From Campylorhamphus procurvoides (Eukaryota > Chordata > Aves > Passeriformes > Dendrocolaptidae), in the NCBI GenBank assembly GCA_013396655.1, contig WBMV01001092.1, forward strand, positions 111,548 to 175,547: a stretch of DNA of 64,000 bases. The letters run 5' to 3'. Positions 1 through 12,300 of the stretch are shown here, in pieces (the first letter of the stretch is position 1; each line of letters begins with the position of its first letter). Under the pieces are notes generated by a model that made no database searches, had not been told where the DNA came from, and worked only from the letters and a program-made list of their open reading frames with translations. A program made the translations under genes and the position numbers.

Positions 1-134
1 CCGGGAACTTTTCCTAGCGGCTGGTGGCGGTGCCTCCCCCCGGTGGCGGCAGCGGCGGCGGCGGCTTCGCTTGGCGGTGCCTCCCGGGCCGGGGCTGGGG
101 CTGCTGGGGTTGGTTTTCTCTCGCTTCTGCTGCA
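1..134 (+). CDS. NECTIN3: NECTIN3 exon 1, 3' portion (end of signal peptide)
   Basis: The frame ending LGLLGLVFSRFCC is open from position 2 to 133. It is followed by base A134 and a perfect donor GTAAGT at 135-140. Joining A134 to exon 2 gives a Ser codon and the sequence CCSALAGPVVDPH, which parallels the mammalian FSRLCGALAG signal-peptide end, so the phase (1) and the residues both fit. Signal cleavage is expected just before or after ALAG. No in-frame ATG is present between 1 and 134, so the start codon lies upstream of the window or the extreme 5' end is mis-assembled. The part before about residue 20 of this fragment (Arg-, Gly- and Pro-rich) does not look like a typical signal peptide and is less certain. 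Confidence 0.72.
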
Positions 135-282
135 GTAAGTGGAACTTTTCCCCGCGGCGGACGGACGAGGGGGCGGGTGGAGGAAGAGGAGGAGGAGAGA
201 AACCCGAGCCCCGGGAGCGCCGGGGGACGCGGCCGAGTTGAGGGAAAGTTTGTGTGGCGGGGCGGAGCGGCGGGGGCTGCTA

Positions 283-334
283 TGCTGTGCCGTTCTGTGC
301 TGTGCCGTGCCGTGTTGTGCCGTGCTGTGCCGGC
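283..334. repeat. Low-complexity TGTGCCG/TGTGCTG heptamer array
   Basis: About seven imperfect repeats of a TGTGCCG-like heptamer lie within the CpG island in intron 1. Only the repetition is visible; no function is indicated. Confidence 0.6.
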
Positions 335-447
335 CGAGCTGCGCGGGGCAGCCGGGCGGGACCTGCCCACACCGCCGGACACCGAGGCACGGTCGGAGCC
401 GAAGCCCGCACCGCGCCGGGGAGAGCCGCGGTTGCTGCCCCCGGAGG

Positions 448-600
448 GCATTGGGGCCGTGTGTCCCCGCCCCCGGGGGGCATTGGGGCCGTGTGTCCCC
501 GCCCCCGGGGGGCATTGGGGCCGTGTGTCCCCTCCCCCGGGGGCAGAAGGGCCCGTGTCCCCTCCCCCGGGGGCAGAAGGGCCCGTGTCCCCCGGCAGAG
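448..600. repeat. GC-rich minisatellite, about five units of 30-32 bp
   Basis: Units start at 448, 480, 512, 543 and 573. The first three begin GCATTGGGGCCGTGTG and the last two GCAGAAGGGCCCGTG; all share the ending CCCCCGGGG. The block sits in intron 1 about 310 bp after the exon 1 donor. The alternating C-runs and G-runs could form structured DNA or RNA and make copy-number errors in assembly likely. Confidence 0.9.
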
Positions 601-3600
601 CGGCTGTCCCCGTGGGTCGGGCTGGGTGTCCGCGGCCCGGGCGGGGCAGCAGGGGAAGTTTATCCGCCGGCGGCGGGGCTCGGGCTTCCCCCGGCGGGTC
701 ATCCGCCGTCATTCCCGTCCTGAACGGCGGGATTTGCGGGAATTCACGGATGCTTTGCCCCCCAACCCCCCGCACTCCCCCTTTCCCTGCCTGCGGGGAG
801 GTCAAGAAGGGTCTCGGTGTTCTCCGGGTGCTCTTGTGGCTGGGATGGTGCTCGCTGCGCTGCGGGCTGTGTGGCCGTGCCCGGTCACCGAGGGCGAGCG
901 GCGCGCCGGTGCCGGTGTGCGGTGGGATCGGTGCCGGAGAGGTGTCTTTGTGCGCTCCGCATCGCCCGCATCCTGAACATCCTGAGCAGCCGCGGCCGGG
1001 GCACTGCGGTGCGGGGCCCGCCGGGCTTGGCGAGAATGCCATCACCGACACCCCTTCCCGAGCGTCCTCCTGTGGGAAACAAACAAACGACGGAGCAGTT
1101 GGAAGCTGAGCACGGATTTATTTATTTGTTTGTTTCGTACTGCATGCAGTGTAGCGTGCGTGGTGTCGTTTTTTTTACAGCAGTGGAAGATGAGCGGGGA
1201 TAAAAGTGGACTTGGGCGAGAGCAAATCGAAAACCATCATCCTGCCGGTGTATTCCCAGTGCAGCAATGAGCAGTTGGCAAGGATGTTTTATTATAGGAG
1301 ACACTGTGTCCCTTCCCTCTTTAATGAAGGAGGAACAAGTTAGAGGAGGTAGTCTCTGGTGGTTCATGTGATAAAAATACCCAGGAACTCGCAAGCCATG
1401 CCACCATAAAGCATGCCACCTCAGGGAGGGAGTTGAGGTGCTGCTGCTGTAGGATTGTGCTCGCGCATGTAATAGTCTCCCCCCTCTGGCAATGATGTAG
1501 CTTTCAAAAAAGATTGTTACTAACTTTGTAAATATTGAGAAGGCATCACATTTCACAACTTTAAGGCTGAAAACTTACCTTTCGTAGGGTCGGCAAACTT
1601 TTTGTACAAGCACTTCTCTCCCTTTGTTTGGGGTTGTTTCTGCTCTTTTGCAATTAAAAAGGTGAAGCTGCAGACTTGGCATAACCTTGACAAGCTATTT
1701 TTACATCTAAATGTGAAGATAATAGTAACAATGAAGTTAAGAGCATCCGTGCCCCCTGTCATGCAGTGATTTACGTTTTGGTCTTGATGAGCGTAATTCG
1801 GATGTCAGTCTTCCCAGATTCTTTTTGGCTTATGTGAACTTGACTGATTACACTTCAGAACATCTGCCAGAAGTGGCAATGTTGTGTTGTAATAAGCACA
1901 AAGGTTTGAAGTATAATCTCTGGATGAAATGGGAAACCTGAACACTTACTAGTGACTTTGGGACTCGGGGGTAAGCAGCAGGGGAAAATGGTTTGGGTTT
2001 TTTTCAATATTTTTAGATTGTATTTTTTTCCCACAGTTGTTTTCTTTATCATTATAACTGTAACGTATGAGTTTGAAAGAAAATTCTTGTTATGACTGTG
2101 GCTTTTAAGAGTGCTCTTAAATACATTTTAAACACGATTACGTGTTGATGGAATCCAAAACTGCTGATTACTTTTGGTTGCCTTTCCTCCTGTTGGTCAG
2201 CCAATTCTGATAATGCTAGCAAAAGGAAGATTTGAAAATGGGACCACAAAAATTGCAAACCCTAGTAAAATAATGCCACTACAAAATAAAATAAATTTTT
2301 ATGCAGTCATTTTGTCTGATTCTTAGAAATAATGACTTATTTGATCTGTAATTCATCAGAGAAATAGTGCCAAAAAGCCTTCAACACTTGCACCAAAAAG
2401 TGAAGGGTGGGAACAAAGAGAGAAAATGTATCAGGAATCTGAAATAACTGCAGCTTCTGGATTTTTGAATAGAAACAGTCCTCTTTAATAAATACTGCTC
2501 TTTTTAGGAGTGCAAGACTACTGGGTTCAGGTTACATGTACAAGTAATTGTTCCACTTCTCAGTCAAAAAGTGCACATTTCATTGACGTAGATACTAAAC
2601 TTCTATGATCAAATTAGTATGGCTTTGAACTATGGGAGGTGCATGGCATCCATAAGAAGCATCATCATCATAAATTTATAAAACAACATAGTATGCATCA
2701 TGATAAATACTTTTCAGCTATTCGGTAAATGAGAACCTGTGTGCTATTAAGTAAATTCCCCACAATTTTAGTGCCTCACTAGTTTGTACACAGTAAAAAG
2801 ATTTTTGCAAAGTTTTTTGGAATGTAAGTATGAATTAAAAATTAGCAAAATCATAAAGTGAGGTGAATAGAAAGGAAAAATATTCAAGATGCATTTTTTA
2901 GATATTTCATTGAGGAAATTATTATTTTTTTTCAATTTGAATTGTTGGTTAAGTTTCTCAGTAAGGCTAGAAAGAGTGTGTGGGGCATATACTTTTTTAA
3001 GTTTGTGTTGATTTTTTTTTTTCTCAAAGTTGCCTGGAGTACAGAACTCCAGAGTGGCAGTGGAGCTGGAAGGATTGGATTGTAAAGATGTGGATAGTAT
3101 AAGCATACAGTGTCTGATATATAAAAATTTGCAAAAGAGAAAATTCCCAAGTAACTATTGATGAAAATATTCTGTTTGATTATAAATGTTTTTACTGATT
3201 TTTCAGGTTAAATCTTGGCAAAAACAGGAGGTCAAGCAAACCAGGTTACTGCCTGGAAAATGGGGAAGTATGGTAGAGTGTTCAGAAAGACAGCAGAGTG
3301 TATTTTTTTCCTCATTGTCTGTCACAGTCAAGTCATACTTTAGAAATTTGTGACTGAATATGTTTGTTTGTGTTTTTTTTAATGGTATAGAGAGAAATGC
3401 ACTTCTAAAAAGACATTAGGTCAGTCAATGTGACAATAGTGATAGAAGGAATAGGAAAATGATAGGAGGTATTTGAGACGTTAGAATGAAGTAGTGGTGA
3501 ACTATGTAGTAGGTTGGGCAGTGTGTGAAACTGCTGCATGAAGAAACAGAGCAACAGCAGTAGTAGAAATAAGAGTAACTTCAAAGAGTTTGTCTGGATT

Positions 3601-3614
3601 GTTTGATAATGAGC

Positions 3615-3629
3615 AAAAAAAAAAAAAAA
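3615..3629. repeat. Poly(A) run, 15 bases
   Basis: An uninterrupted A15 in intron 1. No adjoining element that I recognise as retroposed. Confidence 0.9.
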
Positions 3630-6600
3630 GGCTGCCAGAAGTTTGTCCCGTCTTTACTTCAGGGTCATTCATTAGATTATGAGGTGTGTTGTTTTGGAGT
3701 GGTTCTTAACTCTGTTTCATTGTAGTAGGTCTGTCATGTTCAAGATTACTGTTACACTGTGATGCTTGTGCTGTGCAAGAGCTCACATATATGTGGAAAT
3801 GGAGTATAATGTTATTTGAGTTAAGATCTGAACACTGGGAAAAGATTTGCAATGTTCTTCTTATCCATTTGTGCTACGTAAAGGATGAACAGTTACTTGA
3901 TTCTCTTGCCTCTTTAAATAATTTTATGTCATGGAATATGAATGTTGTTTAATACTGAACAAAAGGTGGTTCTAGCAGGATTTGTTTCTTATGAGATTAG
4001 AGTCAAGTATTCTGTTTAGAAATATGATCAAATGTAGGTTGTTTTTTTTCCCATCCCTCTTATGTAGTATTGCTGGCAGGGTGATATTAAGAAACAAAGG
4101 ACTGTTCTATAGCAGAAGAAGCAAAAATACGTTGCCTTTACAGAGCACCTGTACCTGCTGATTACCCTTCAAGTGCCTGTAGTAGAGCTTTTAAAGTACG
4201 CAAAATCACAGATGTAAATTGCATCTGATGTGAAAAGGGAAAAGGAGTTGGAGGTATGTTGCTTCAGTAATCAATGTGTGAGGCTAATGAGTAGAGCATT
4301 TGTGGAGCTCTAAGGAAAAATAAGAGGCTCTAGAATCAGAAGTCTAAATCTCAGTTTGTAGAAACAAAATCAGTAGTGAATGCAAGTAGGGTAAGAGAAA
4401 TAGAAAACCTGTTATACAGACTGTCAGAAGATAATCTTACTAAGTGCCAGCTACGTGCAGTGCTGTTAGTAGATGTTGTCTTTTTTTAGTGTTGTGGTGG
4501 TTATCTGTTGAAGAGCAATAAACTTTAAGAGTATGACTTTCCATCTGGTATTACACCAGACTGCTGCTGTGGAGGTGGCCTGATCTGCTTTTCTGTGGTT
4601 GAATGCAGCTTTGTCCAAACAAAGTTCTTTATCAGAAGGTATGGCTACATACTGGCTAGATAAGTGTGCAGAGAAGTGAGAGTGCTGAGATTGTCTGTTG
4701 TCTGCTTGCTTTGGAACTCTGGTATGTTTCGTCTTAAAGGTGGGCAATGTGGTGACAGATTACTTTGCTCTAGCACTGTTTGTGTTTATACTTGTACTTC
4801 TCGTTTCCAGCTTTGAATGAATGTGTGGTATTGAATTAGGATTATTTGAACCTTTTATTTTCTTTTTGCCTGATGACTGCTGCACTGATTGGTATGTGGA
4901 TAGTAATGCAGAAGTTCCTGTGAGAAATTTTCTAAGGAACCTGATAGTTGGATATGAACTAAGTGGCTAGATTTTCTTAGTGAAGGATCAGTATAGGTGC
5001 AATTATTTAATTATTAATAATTTGTTATGCCATGTGTTGTTTGGTTTCGTTGTTGTTTGAAGAGGAGGAGGTGTATATTATCTTTAAAGGTACCTTTTTA
5101 CCAAAGCCATTCCGTGGTTCTGAGGGGATTTTTTGGTAGGATTAGCCTGTCTAAAAGAAGATTTTAGGAAAGTACTTACTTGAAGGGCAGTCGTATTCAG
5201 TGGTTCAGAGATCATAGCTATCTGAAGTGCAGTACTGTATTTTTATTGAGAGGATGGGGAAGATAATGAATTACTTCATTAGGCATGAGATAGGTTGATC
5301 AAGCTTTCTTGTTAAAGAGGTCATTAGCATTATTCTTTATTCCTGGTTAGAAAGCAGATGGATTGCTTAGAGAAGAGTATCATGTTAGCGTGGGAAGAAA
5401 TCACAACAAGAGCTAAGAAAAGATGGGAATAGCTGAATGCAGATAAAATACAAGGAAATATATGAGAAGCAATTAAAGAGTGAAATGTGCGGTAAGGACT
5501 TTGTCAGGGAAAATAATTACTGTATTTCAGACTATAAAATGGGGTGAGATGAAAAAGCTCTTAGGTGAAAGCTTTTCTTACTCCCCTGCATGTGAAAATG
5601 TGTGAAGATGTAAAATAGTGGGTTAAAATGAAGTGTAGGTAGGTATGAGTAAGACTTGAGGGGGCTCATGGCCAATATTTACATAGGTTCTAGAAGAACT
5701 GTGCCAGTGGCTGCTTATTACACAATTCAGTACACAGGCTCATGATGAAGAGCTTTAAGGCATAGCACAACTTCCAAGTCATGGTAAAATCACAAAACTA
5801 ACTTTTTTTGTATTATCCAATACATGAATGCTTCAGGAGTTACTTTTCTCATCGTTCTTTCAGGTAGTTAACTCTTAAAGTTGGAAATGTTTCAAACGTC
5901 AACTCAGAATTGCTCTTTCTGTTCTGTTAGTAACAGAAGAAAATTAGCAGCAAGAATGCAAAAAAAAAAAAATTAAAAGTCCTGAAACTTCTGTCTCTGT
6001 CCTCTATCCTTGTTTTTTCCAAGGGTGGTGGATGGTTAAGGTGAGTCAAGTTTATCATCATCATTTTATTGAGAAGGTCACTTTTAGTTCAGGTAGTCAA
6101 AAGTAGTAACAACTTTTCAGACTATCCTCTTTTATCACTGCTGCATTCTTCTGTTTGATATTTTTTACAGCTTTTCAGTTGTTTATCAAGTAGTGTACAG
6201 AAGTAAAAACGTTTTTAATTTTGTAATACCTTAGAATACCATGTTTTCTTATTCTTAGGCTACACTTGACTACCTTCATTCTGTCTTGAGTTGACTGGTG
6301 TATTAGGATTATCTGCAGCAGTCGATTGCTTTTTCCAATTTCTCCCCAGATTTTCATTATCTGACATTTAAGGTAACTTTATATGTCTACAGAGATACAT
6401 TGTTTTCTCCTTTTCTATTAGTCAAGGCTGGTATAACATGATAGTTTTTAAACTAGTCCTGGGATTAGTTTGTACAGAACAGAATGTTTTCCTTAAGTGA
6501 CTGTTTTAAATACTTAGCAGGTGCTAGTGCTGTCCCTGGAGTGCAGTGGCATGTGCAAAATTTGAAGTCACTGAAATGGCAATCTTCCACTGAAGGTGAG

Positions 6601-7714
6601 TAAAGATTAGTCAAACAGGTCTCCATAGTTGATGTGTGTACAGAGGAGTGGAAAAAAACACCTGAGGTAGCTTGATGACTTTATTCGTTACTTTTGTATT
6701 TGTAATTTTCATTAGCCCTTGAGCTAGAATATGACAGATTAGTGTTAGACTTAAATTTTTCTTAATCCTGTTTTGTGTGGGCATTTTTTGCCCACTTCTG
6801 TTGCTTTTTTTTACTTGCAATAGCACCCATACTGCAGGTGGTTAAGCTGAAAACTAATTATTGCTGGGACAAGCATGCTTAAAAGCAGCTTATATGACTG
6901 GATACTGGAAAAAATATGAGAAAGTTGAGATCATGTTCAGGTTGGTAACTAGCTTTGCTTAATTTCTTTTTGGGGTATGTAATTGGGTAAAACAGTAATA
7001 ACTTGAGTCAAGCATAAGTTAAATCACATCAAACACAAGTAATTTCTTCATAAGTCCAGAGTAACTGAGAGGGCAAGACTTCTGACTTTTATTAACTTAG
7101 GGCAATTTTTTCCCCAAAATTTCTCCAACATAATCTGTTGACATTGCCACAACGAGACAACTCCTTAACTCTGTTAAAAGTCATTACTAGAGGTTGGAGA
7201 ATCAAAGTCAAGAGCTTTTACACTTAATACCATTTTTAAATATATTTGTAAAGATTGATAATTGCATAATAAAAACCTACTTCTCAGCCTTTAGCCAGTG
7301 ATGGTATTTCTGTATTTTAAATACTTCAATGCACATTTGACTTCAAAAGGTAAACTTTCTTGAAACAGAAGTAATGTTATGACTTCATTAAGGTACTTCA
7401 GCATTTAAAGAGACACTATTGTTCTAAAGAAATTAACCATGAAAATGTGATGGTTGTGACCATACCATGAATCACTTCTTTGGGAATTTAAATGCATCCT
7501 GTTGGAAGTGTCAATGTGCTACTGGTAACTGAGGTAGCATAAAATAGTCTACCTCTGGTAACTAGCAGGTGCAGTATACCTGTTTATCCAGGATATCCTG
7601 TATAGGAAGAAGGGTACTGAGTTCTGGGTAGCTGTGTTTCATCAGTTTGTGGTATCAGAGGTACTTCAGGCTTCTGCCCGCAGCTTATATGTCTGGAGAC
7701 TGAAACAAGACAAA

Positions 7715-7756
7715 CTTTAAGGTCCCTTCCAATCCAAGCCATTCTATGATTCTATA
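7715..7756 (+). mobile_element. CR1 LINE 3' tail fragment
   Basis: The stretch CTTTAAGGTCCCTTCCAATC followed by CCATTCTATGATTCTAT is the standard 3' end of avian CR1 elements, with the ATTCTATG-type terminal repeat. Only about 40 bp are recognisable, consistent with the heavy 5' truncation usual for CR1. Confidence 0.85.
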
Positions 7757-8460
7757 TGTATAACACAACTGTTAAGTTCAATGGCTGTAAAATAGTAAGG
7801 CTTACTATTAACCAGATCAATTACTACAGGTGATGTATCAGTGTTTTCACATGAACATTTAATAACTGACATTACCTTCTGACAAATCACAATGTAATCT
7901 GTTATTGAGAAACAGTTTTGTGTAAGCTTCATTTAATACCTTCTAAAGATTCTGCAGTATTCTACCTTACAGAAAGAGGTGAGGTCTGTGGAACTCTTTG
8001 GAACTGTTAGTGAAAGTTCTTTTGGTAATGAATTTCCAGAGCTACTCTACAGCTGTGTTATTTGAGACTCAAGAAGCATGGCTTAGGTTTAATAAACTGA
8101 TGTGGCTACAAATAAGGTAAAAACTGAATTCAAGTGAGGAAAAGCAGTTACAGTGGTGTCTCCACAATTTGAGACTGCTGTGGAAAGAGGTCCTGAATTT
8201 ATTGCTGCAAGTACATAGGGACAAGACTGTGGACAAAGAAAGAACAATGAATGTTATTAATCTTAAGAAGCTTATAATAAGATTTCCTAAAATGTGCTTG
8301 TAGCCCAAGTGGTGAGATACAGTCTGGGAGGTGGATTATTAAGAGTTTGAAAAATTGTGTGTAGTGCTTTAACTTGGAAAGTTCTGATCAAGTGTATGAA
8401 GTCCACCTGGAGGTTTGTTGCTGGTGGCATCACTGCAGGGGCAGTTTGTCTGCATTCCGA

Positions 8461-9300
8461 TCCCTCTTCCAGGTCACTAATGTACTTAGAGCAAATTTGT
8501 GGATGCTGCCAGATTGTGAGGATCAATTGTTCTGCTGGAGACTAGGGCTAATGGATGGGATTCTGCAGGTTGGAGAAATAACTGTCAGAAACCTTGTAAA
8601 ATTCAAAAGCAAATGCCAAGCCAAGTCTCTTTGGGGCAGAGTGACCCCATGCAGCAGCACAGATGTGGTGCCAACAGGTGAAAAGTACCTTTACAGGAAA
8701 GAACATAAGGGTCCTTTTGGGTCAGTATGTGCCTTTGTGGTACAAAAGGTGAAGAGCACACTGCGCATGGCCAGTCAGTTGAAAGAAGCAATTATTCTCT
8801 ACTATTTGGAGCTTGTGAGACTGGATCACAAGTACCATAGACAGGTCTGTGCTCCCAGATAGAAGGAAGATTCTGAGATGCCTGTGAAAGGCCACTAAGA
8901 TAAGGAGTCAGCAGCATATGATGTATGAAGAAGGCTTGAGAAGTGAGTTTGTTCAGCCTTGAGAAGTGTCTGAAGTGGGGGATCCTCTCTACTGGCTCTG
9001 ACTTTAATAGGTGGTGAGAGGGAAAATAAAGGCAGACTTCTTAGTTACACACATGGAAAGGATAAGAGGCAGCAGACACAAGCTACAGTAAGGGAAATCT
9101 TTATGATGTGTTACCAGTATGTTTTCTCACACAGAGAATGAAGCACTGAAACAGGTTGTGGAATCTCTTCCCTGAAAATATTCAGAACTTGACTGTGGTA
9201 TGACCCTGAGCAACTTGATCTGACTTCAAAGTTGGCCCTGCTTTCAGTTGGGGATTGGATTGGATAACCTCCAGAAGTCCCTTTCAGTCTAAATGAGCCT
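8461..9300 (+). mobile_element. Degraded CR1 LINE remnant (RT C-terminal part plus 3' region), sense orientation
   Basis: Successive pieces follow the order of the avian CR1 consensus as I know it: CTTCCAGGTCACTAATG and AGCAAATTTG near 8466-8500, GGTTGGAGAAATAACTG near 8568, ATAACCCCATGCA-like sequence near 8643, a CTCTACTATTTGGAGCTTGTG stretch near 8796, GTTTGTTCAGCCTTGAGAAG near 8946, GTTGTGGAATCTC near 9154, and GATAACCTCCAGAAGTCCC near 9261. The similarity is clearly diverged and the terminal octamer repeat is lost. A 162-codon open frame across 8374-8862 lies within this element and is not called as a host gene. Confidence 0.75.
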
Positions 9301-12300
9301 CATATGGCACATGGGTAGGCAGGAGCTGGTATACTATAGTTAGTCCTGGAAGAAAAGTAGAAGTAAGTCTTCTATCTAGATTAAAATGTCCAAGTCAAGT
9401 CTTAAACAAGTTTTTCCTATAAAGCAGTTTGGCTGCTAAAAGCTGACTTGAAAATTGGATCCCATTCCTGAAGTAAGTTGTAACTGTTAGAGAATTTGTT
9501 AAAGATCTGCCTACATTTCTTCTGTTACTTCAATAAGTAGCCAGTAAGACCAGTCCCTTACAGCACAGAGCTGGATGACAGTGTGACACATACTGAAAAT
9601 ATAGTTTGGCAGTAAATCAAGCAGCTATTAAACAGCATTCCCTAGGCTTACCGTCATGATGCAGTTTCTGTACAGAAAAGGGTTAACTTCCTGGAGTAGC
9701 TTGCAGTGGAGAGTGGCCTTGACAGCTAAAAAAAAAGCCAGCAGTGTCAGCAGTGCAGGGGGCAGCAGGCATCCACATAACTTTGTAATGTAACTGTTAA
9801 CTCATCAGATCTCACAGACAGCTGAGATTTGCTGCTGCTAACAAAATGCATTTTTTTTTATATTGTATTGTATGGCCACAGTTGTTCGGTATTGGCAGAT
9901 AACATTCAAACTTTATAGGTAATTGAAAACATGAAGTTAATGTTTAGCTATCCTTCTGAACTTACTGGAGATTTTGCTACTTAGTGCAAAGTACAACTTT
10001 CCTTCTCCTCCCCCAGACCTCAGTTCTCTGGAGAGTAGGTGGTATGTGGAATGACACCATATTAAAAAGGAAGGAATGGTGTGCTTAAGAGAATCGGGGC
10101 TTTCCTAGGGATTAAAGGTCTTGTGCCTTCATCTGGAAGGACATCACACATATCAGTGTTCATGACCAGTTTTTAATGACTTTCTAGTTTCAGTATAGGA
10201 GGTAGAGTGCTGGGGGCAGGGAATGCTGAATGTTTGCAACTGTTGCTGTACGCTTAACAGAATTCCAGGTCCTTCCTTAATTTCATAGAAAAACCAAAAC
10301 AAAAGTCAAACTCCTCAGAACCCCAAAATCCTGGTAACTTGGTGTTTATTTTAAGCAATTCAGAATTTTTGCTTGTACAGAATTTTTTGGTAACTTGTCC
10401 TTGAGCTTTCTGTAAAGACTGTGTGGACTGTGTATGCTCACACCACTGAATGCAGTGGGCAGTCTCACTCATTATGCTGTGTTCCTTTCTCCATTGAAAG
10501 TTAGAGTGATGTCCACTTCCACATTACTTGAATTTTTGCTTTATTGGTTCTGTGTATGAGTAATATCCTACTAAAGATGTAGATGTTAATACAACAGTAT
10601 TTTTTCATTTACTTTGTTCTCTCCAAAATGGCTAAATTGCACTACATCGTTGGGTTTTTTTAATTATCCCAAATTTGTGCTTAAAGCTTCATTTTTGTTT
10701 AGGTTAGGAATTTCATAAAGCCTGCTGGCGTGTGGGAAACCCTAAACCAATGTAAGGAAAAAATACTCTGTGAGGGAGCAGATGCCCAAAGTGATTGAAG
10801 AATAAATATTGTTCTGTGGTGATATTGAAAACTTGACTGAATGAGTCTCCAAGCACTCTGATATAACTGGACCTACTTTAAGCAGGACTAAGTAGCCTCT
10901 TGCCTCTTACCTATGTGAAATCATTATTCTCTGCGTCAATATTGGAGCTTGTTTGCCTTTGCCAGTGTGTTATGAAGAAACCTGTACCTAGGACTTCACT
11001 TCTGTTTGTGGTAATTACTAGGTGACCTGATTGGATCACTGTAGGCTTATACCTGTGTTGGACATGACCTGTTGTGCACTTTGGAGATTTCACAGGCTTT
11101 CTGTGAAAGCTTTTCTTTTTTTGTTTTTCTCCTCCTCTACAAGCTGGTGTTGATTCCTGGGACTTGAGTCTGAGTATTTCTGTCTGACAAATGAAATCAG
11201 AGTGATTAAGTCAAGAATGTGTTGCTACTTGTAACAGACTGTGGGATAGACGTCAGCTTTCTGGATAATCTAGCAAGATACATGTTGTAGTTACCCTTAT
11301 GGTTAGGATGGAAGTGTATGTATTGATTGGCATGTAGCAGAAAAGTGAATTGCTACTTTATAATGAAAGAGGACAAACAGCAGTGAGAAAAAGTCCTATA
11401 CTGACACTTTGTGTTATATAATTTGGATTCTGGTTGCAGTTGCCTTGTTTTATTTCTGTTAGTCCACGTAATGGCAAGTTTATTATATGGTAGTGTTGAA
11501 ACAACAACTGTATAACTTGGAAGGGAAGTTATTTGTTGGACTTGTGCGGCATCTGGAATACCAACCCACATTTTCGCAAGTTTGTGGCTGTGTGGAAGAG
11601 ACTATGCTGCTATGTTGTTAGTAACTTCCAGATTTTGAAATGAAGCAAAAATGACTTAGACTTCTGTGATATTTAGTGCCCAGTCTCTCATCCCCAACTT
11701 TTCTCTTTCTCTCAAAGAAAAAAGTGGATATCATGATAGCATTCAATAGCATTAAATTGCTTTTCCAAATAATGACTGGAGAGGTCGGAAGTCTGAAAGG
11801 AAGTGGGAGGGTATTTATCTGACCAGACTTTGTCATGAGTCTCTGTAGTCTTCCTAGGCCCTTTTCCTGGAGAGAATTCTTATGGTGGAAGCAATAGTTC
11901 TAGGTGGTGCTGGAGGATAGCAGGATCTTGTCATTGATTGGAGTGTGAGGTGCCCTAATTATACATAAATATTAGGTGATAATAGCAAGTTGGAATAAAG
12001 ATGAGTTACACAGGGTTTTGGAGGACCTTGTGAAACTGAGTGATTGAATAGGTAAACAAGCTGAAGGGTAGATGGATGTTCAGTGATGCCCATGAAGAGT
12101 CCTTTGTGGAGATGTTAAATTTCATATGTATTATTTATTGTAAATAATATTTGTATAGTGGGAAACAAGGCCTTGAGTTTGTGTTGGTCAGTTCTGTGAA
12201 CTTTGCCAAAGGTCTTGCTTGCAGGCAGCTCCTGTACAACATACGAACGAGGTAGTGCACCATTATGAAACGTATCCTCTGTAATGATGTTATGTTGGCA

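Larger units (their letters stand above)
1..1080. promoter_or_regulatory. CpG island over exon 1 and the start of intron 1
   Basis: Roughly the first 1.08 kb is very GC-rich with frequent CpG (CGGCGG, GCGCGC and CCCCG runs). It drops abruptly to AT-rich intron sequence near 1090. This is the downstream half of the usual CpG-island promoter of a broadly expressed gene. The transcription start itself is upstream of the window. Long open frames in this stretch on both strands are a by-product of GC-rich composition and are not called as genes. Confidence 0.8.

Noticed and set aside
14..1203. Several long overlapping open frames (up to 361 codons) on both strands at the left end
   Set aside because: They are produced by the GC-rich island and its minisatellite, are rich in Pro/Gly/Arg/Cys repeats, and are not in the nectin-3 frame (phase 2) defined by the exon 1 donor.
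8374..8862. 162-codon open frame on the plus strand
   Set aside because: It overlaps a degraded CR1 LINE remnant in order and orientation and has no host protein features.
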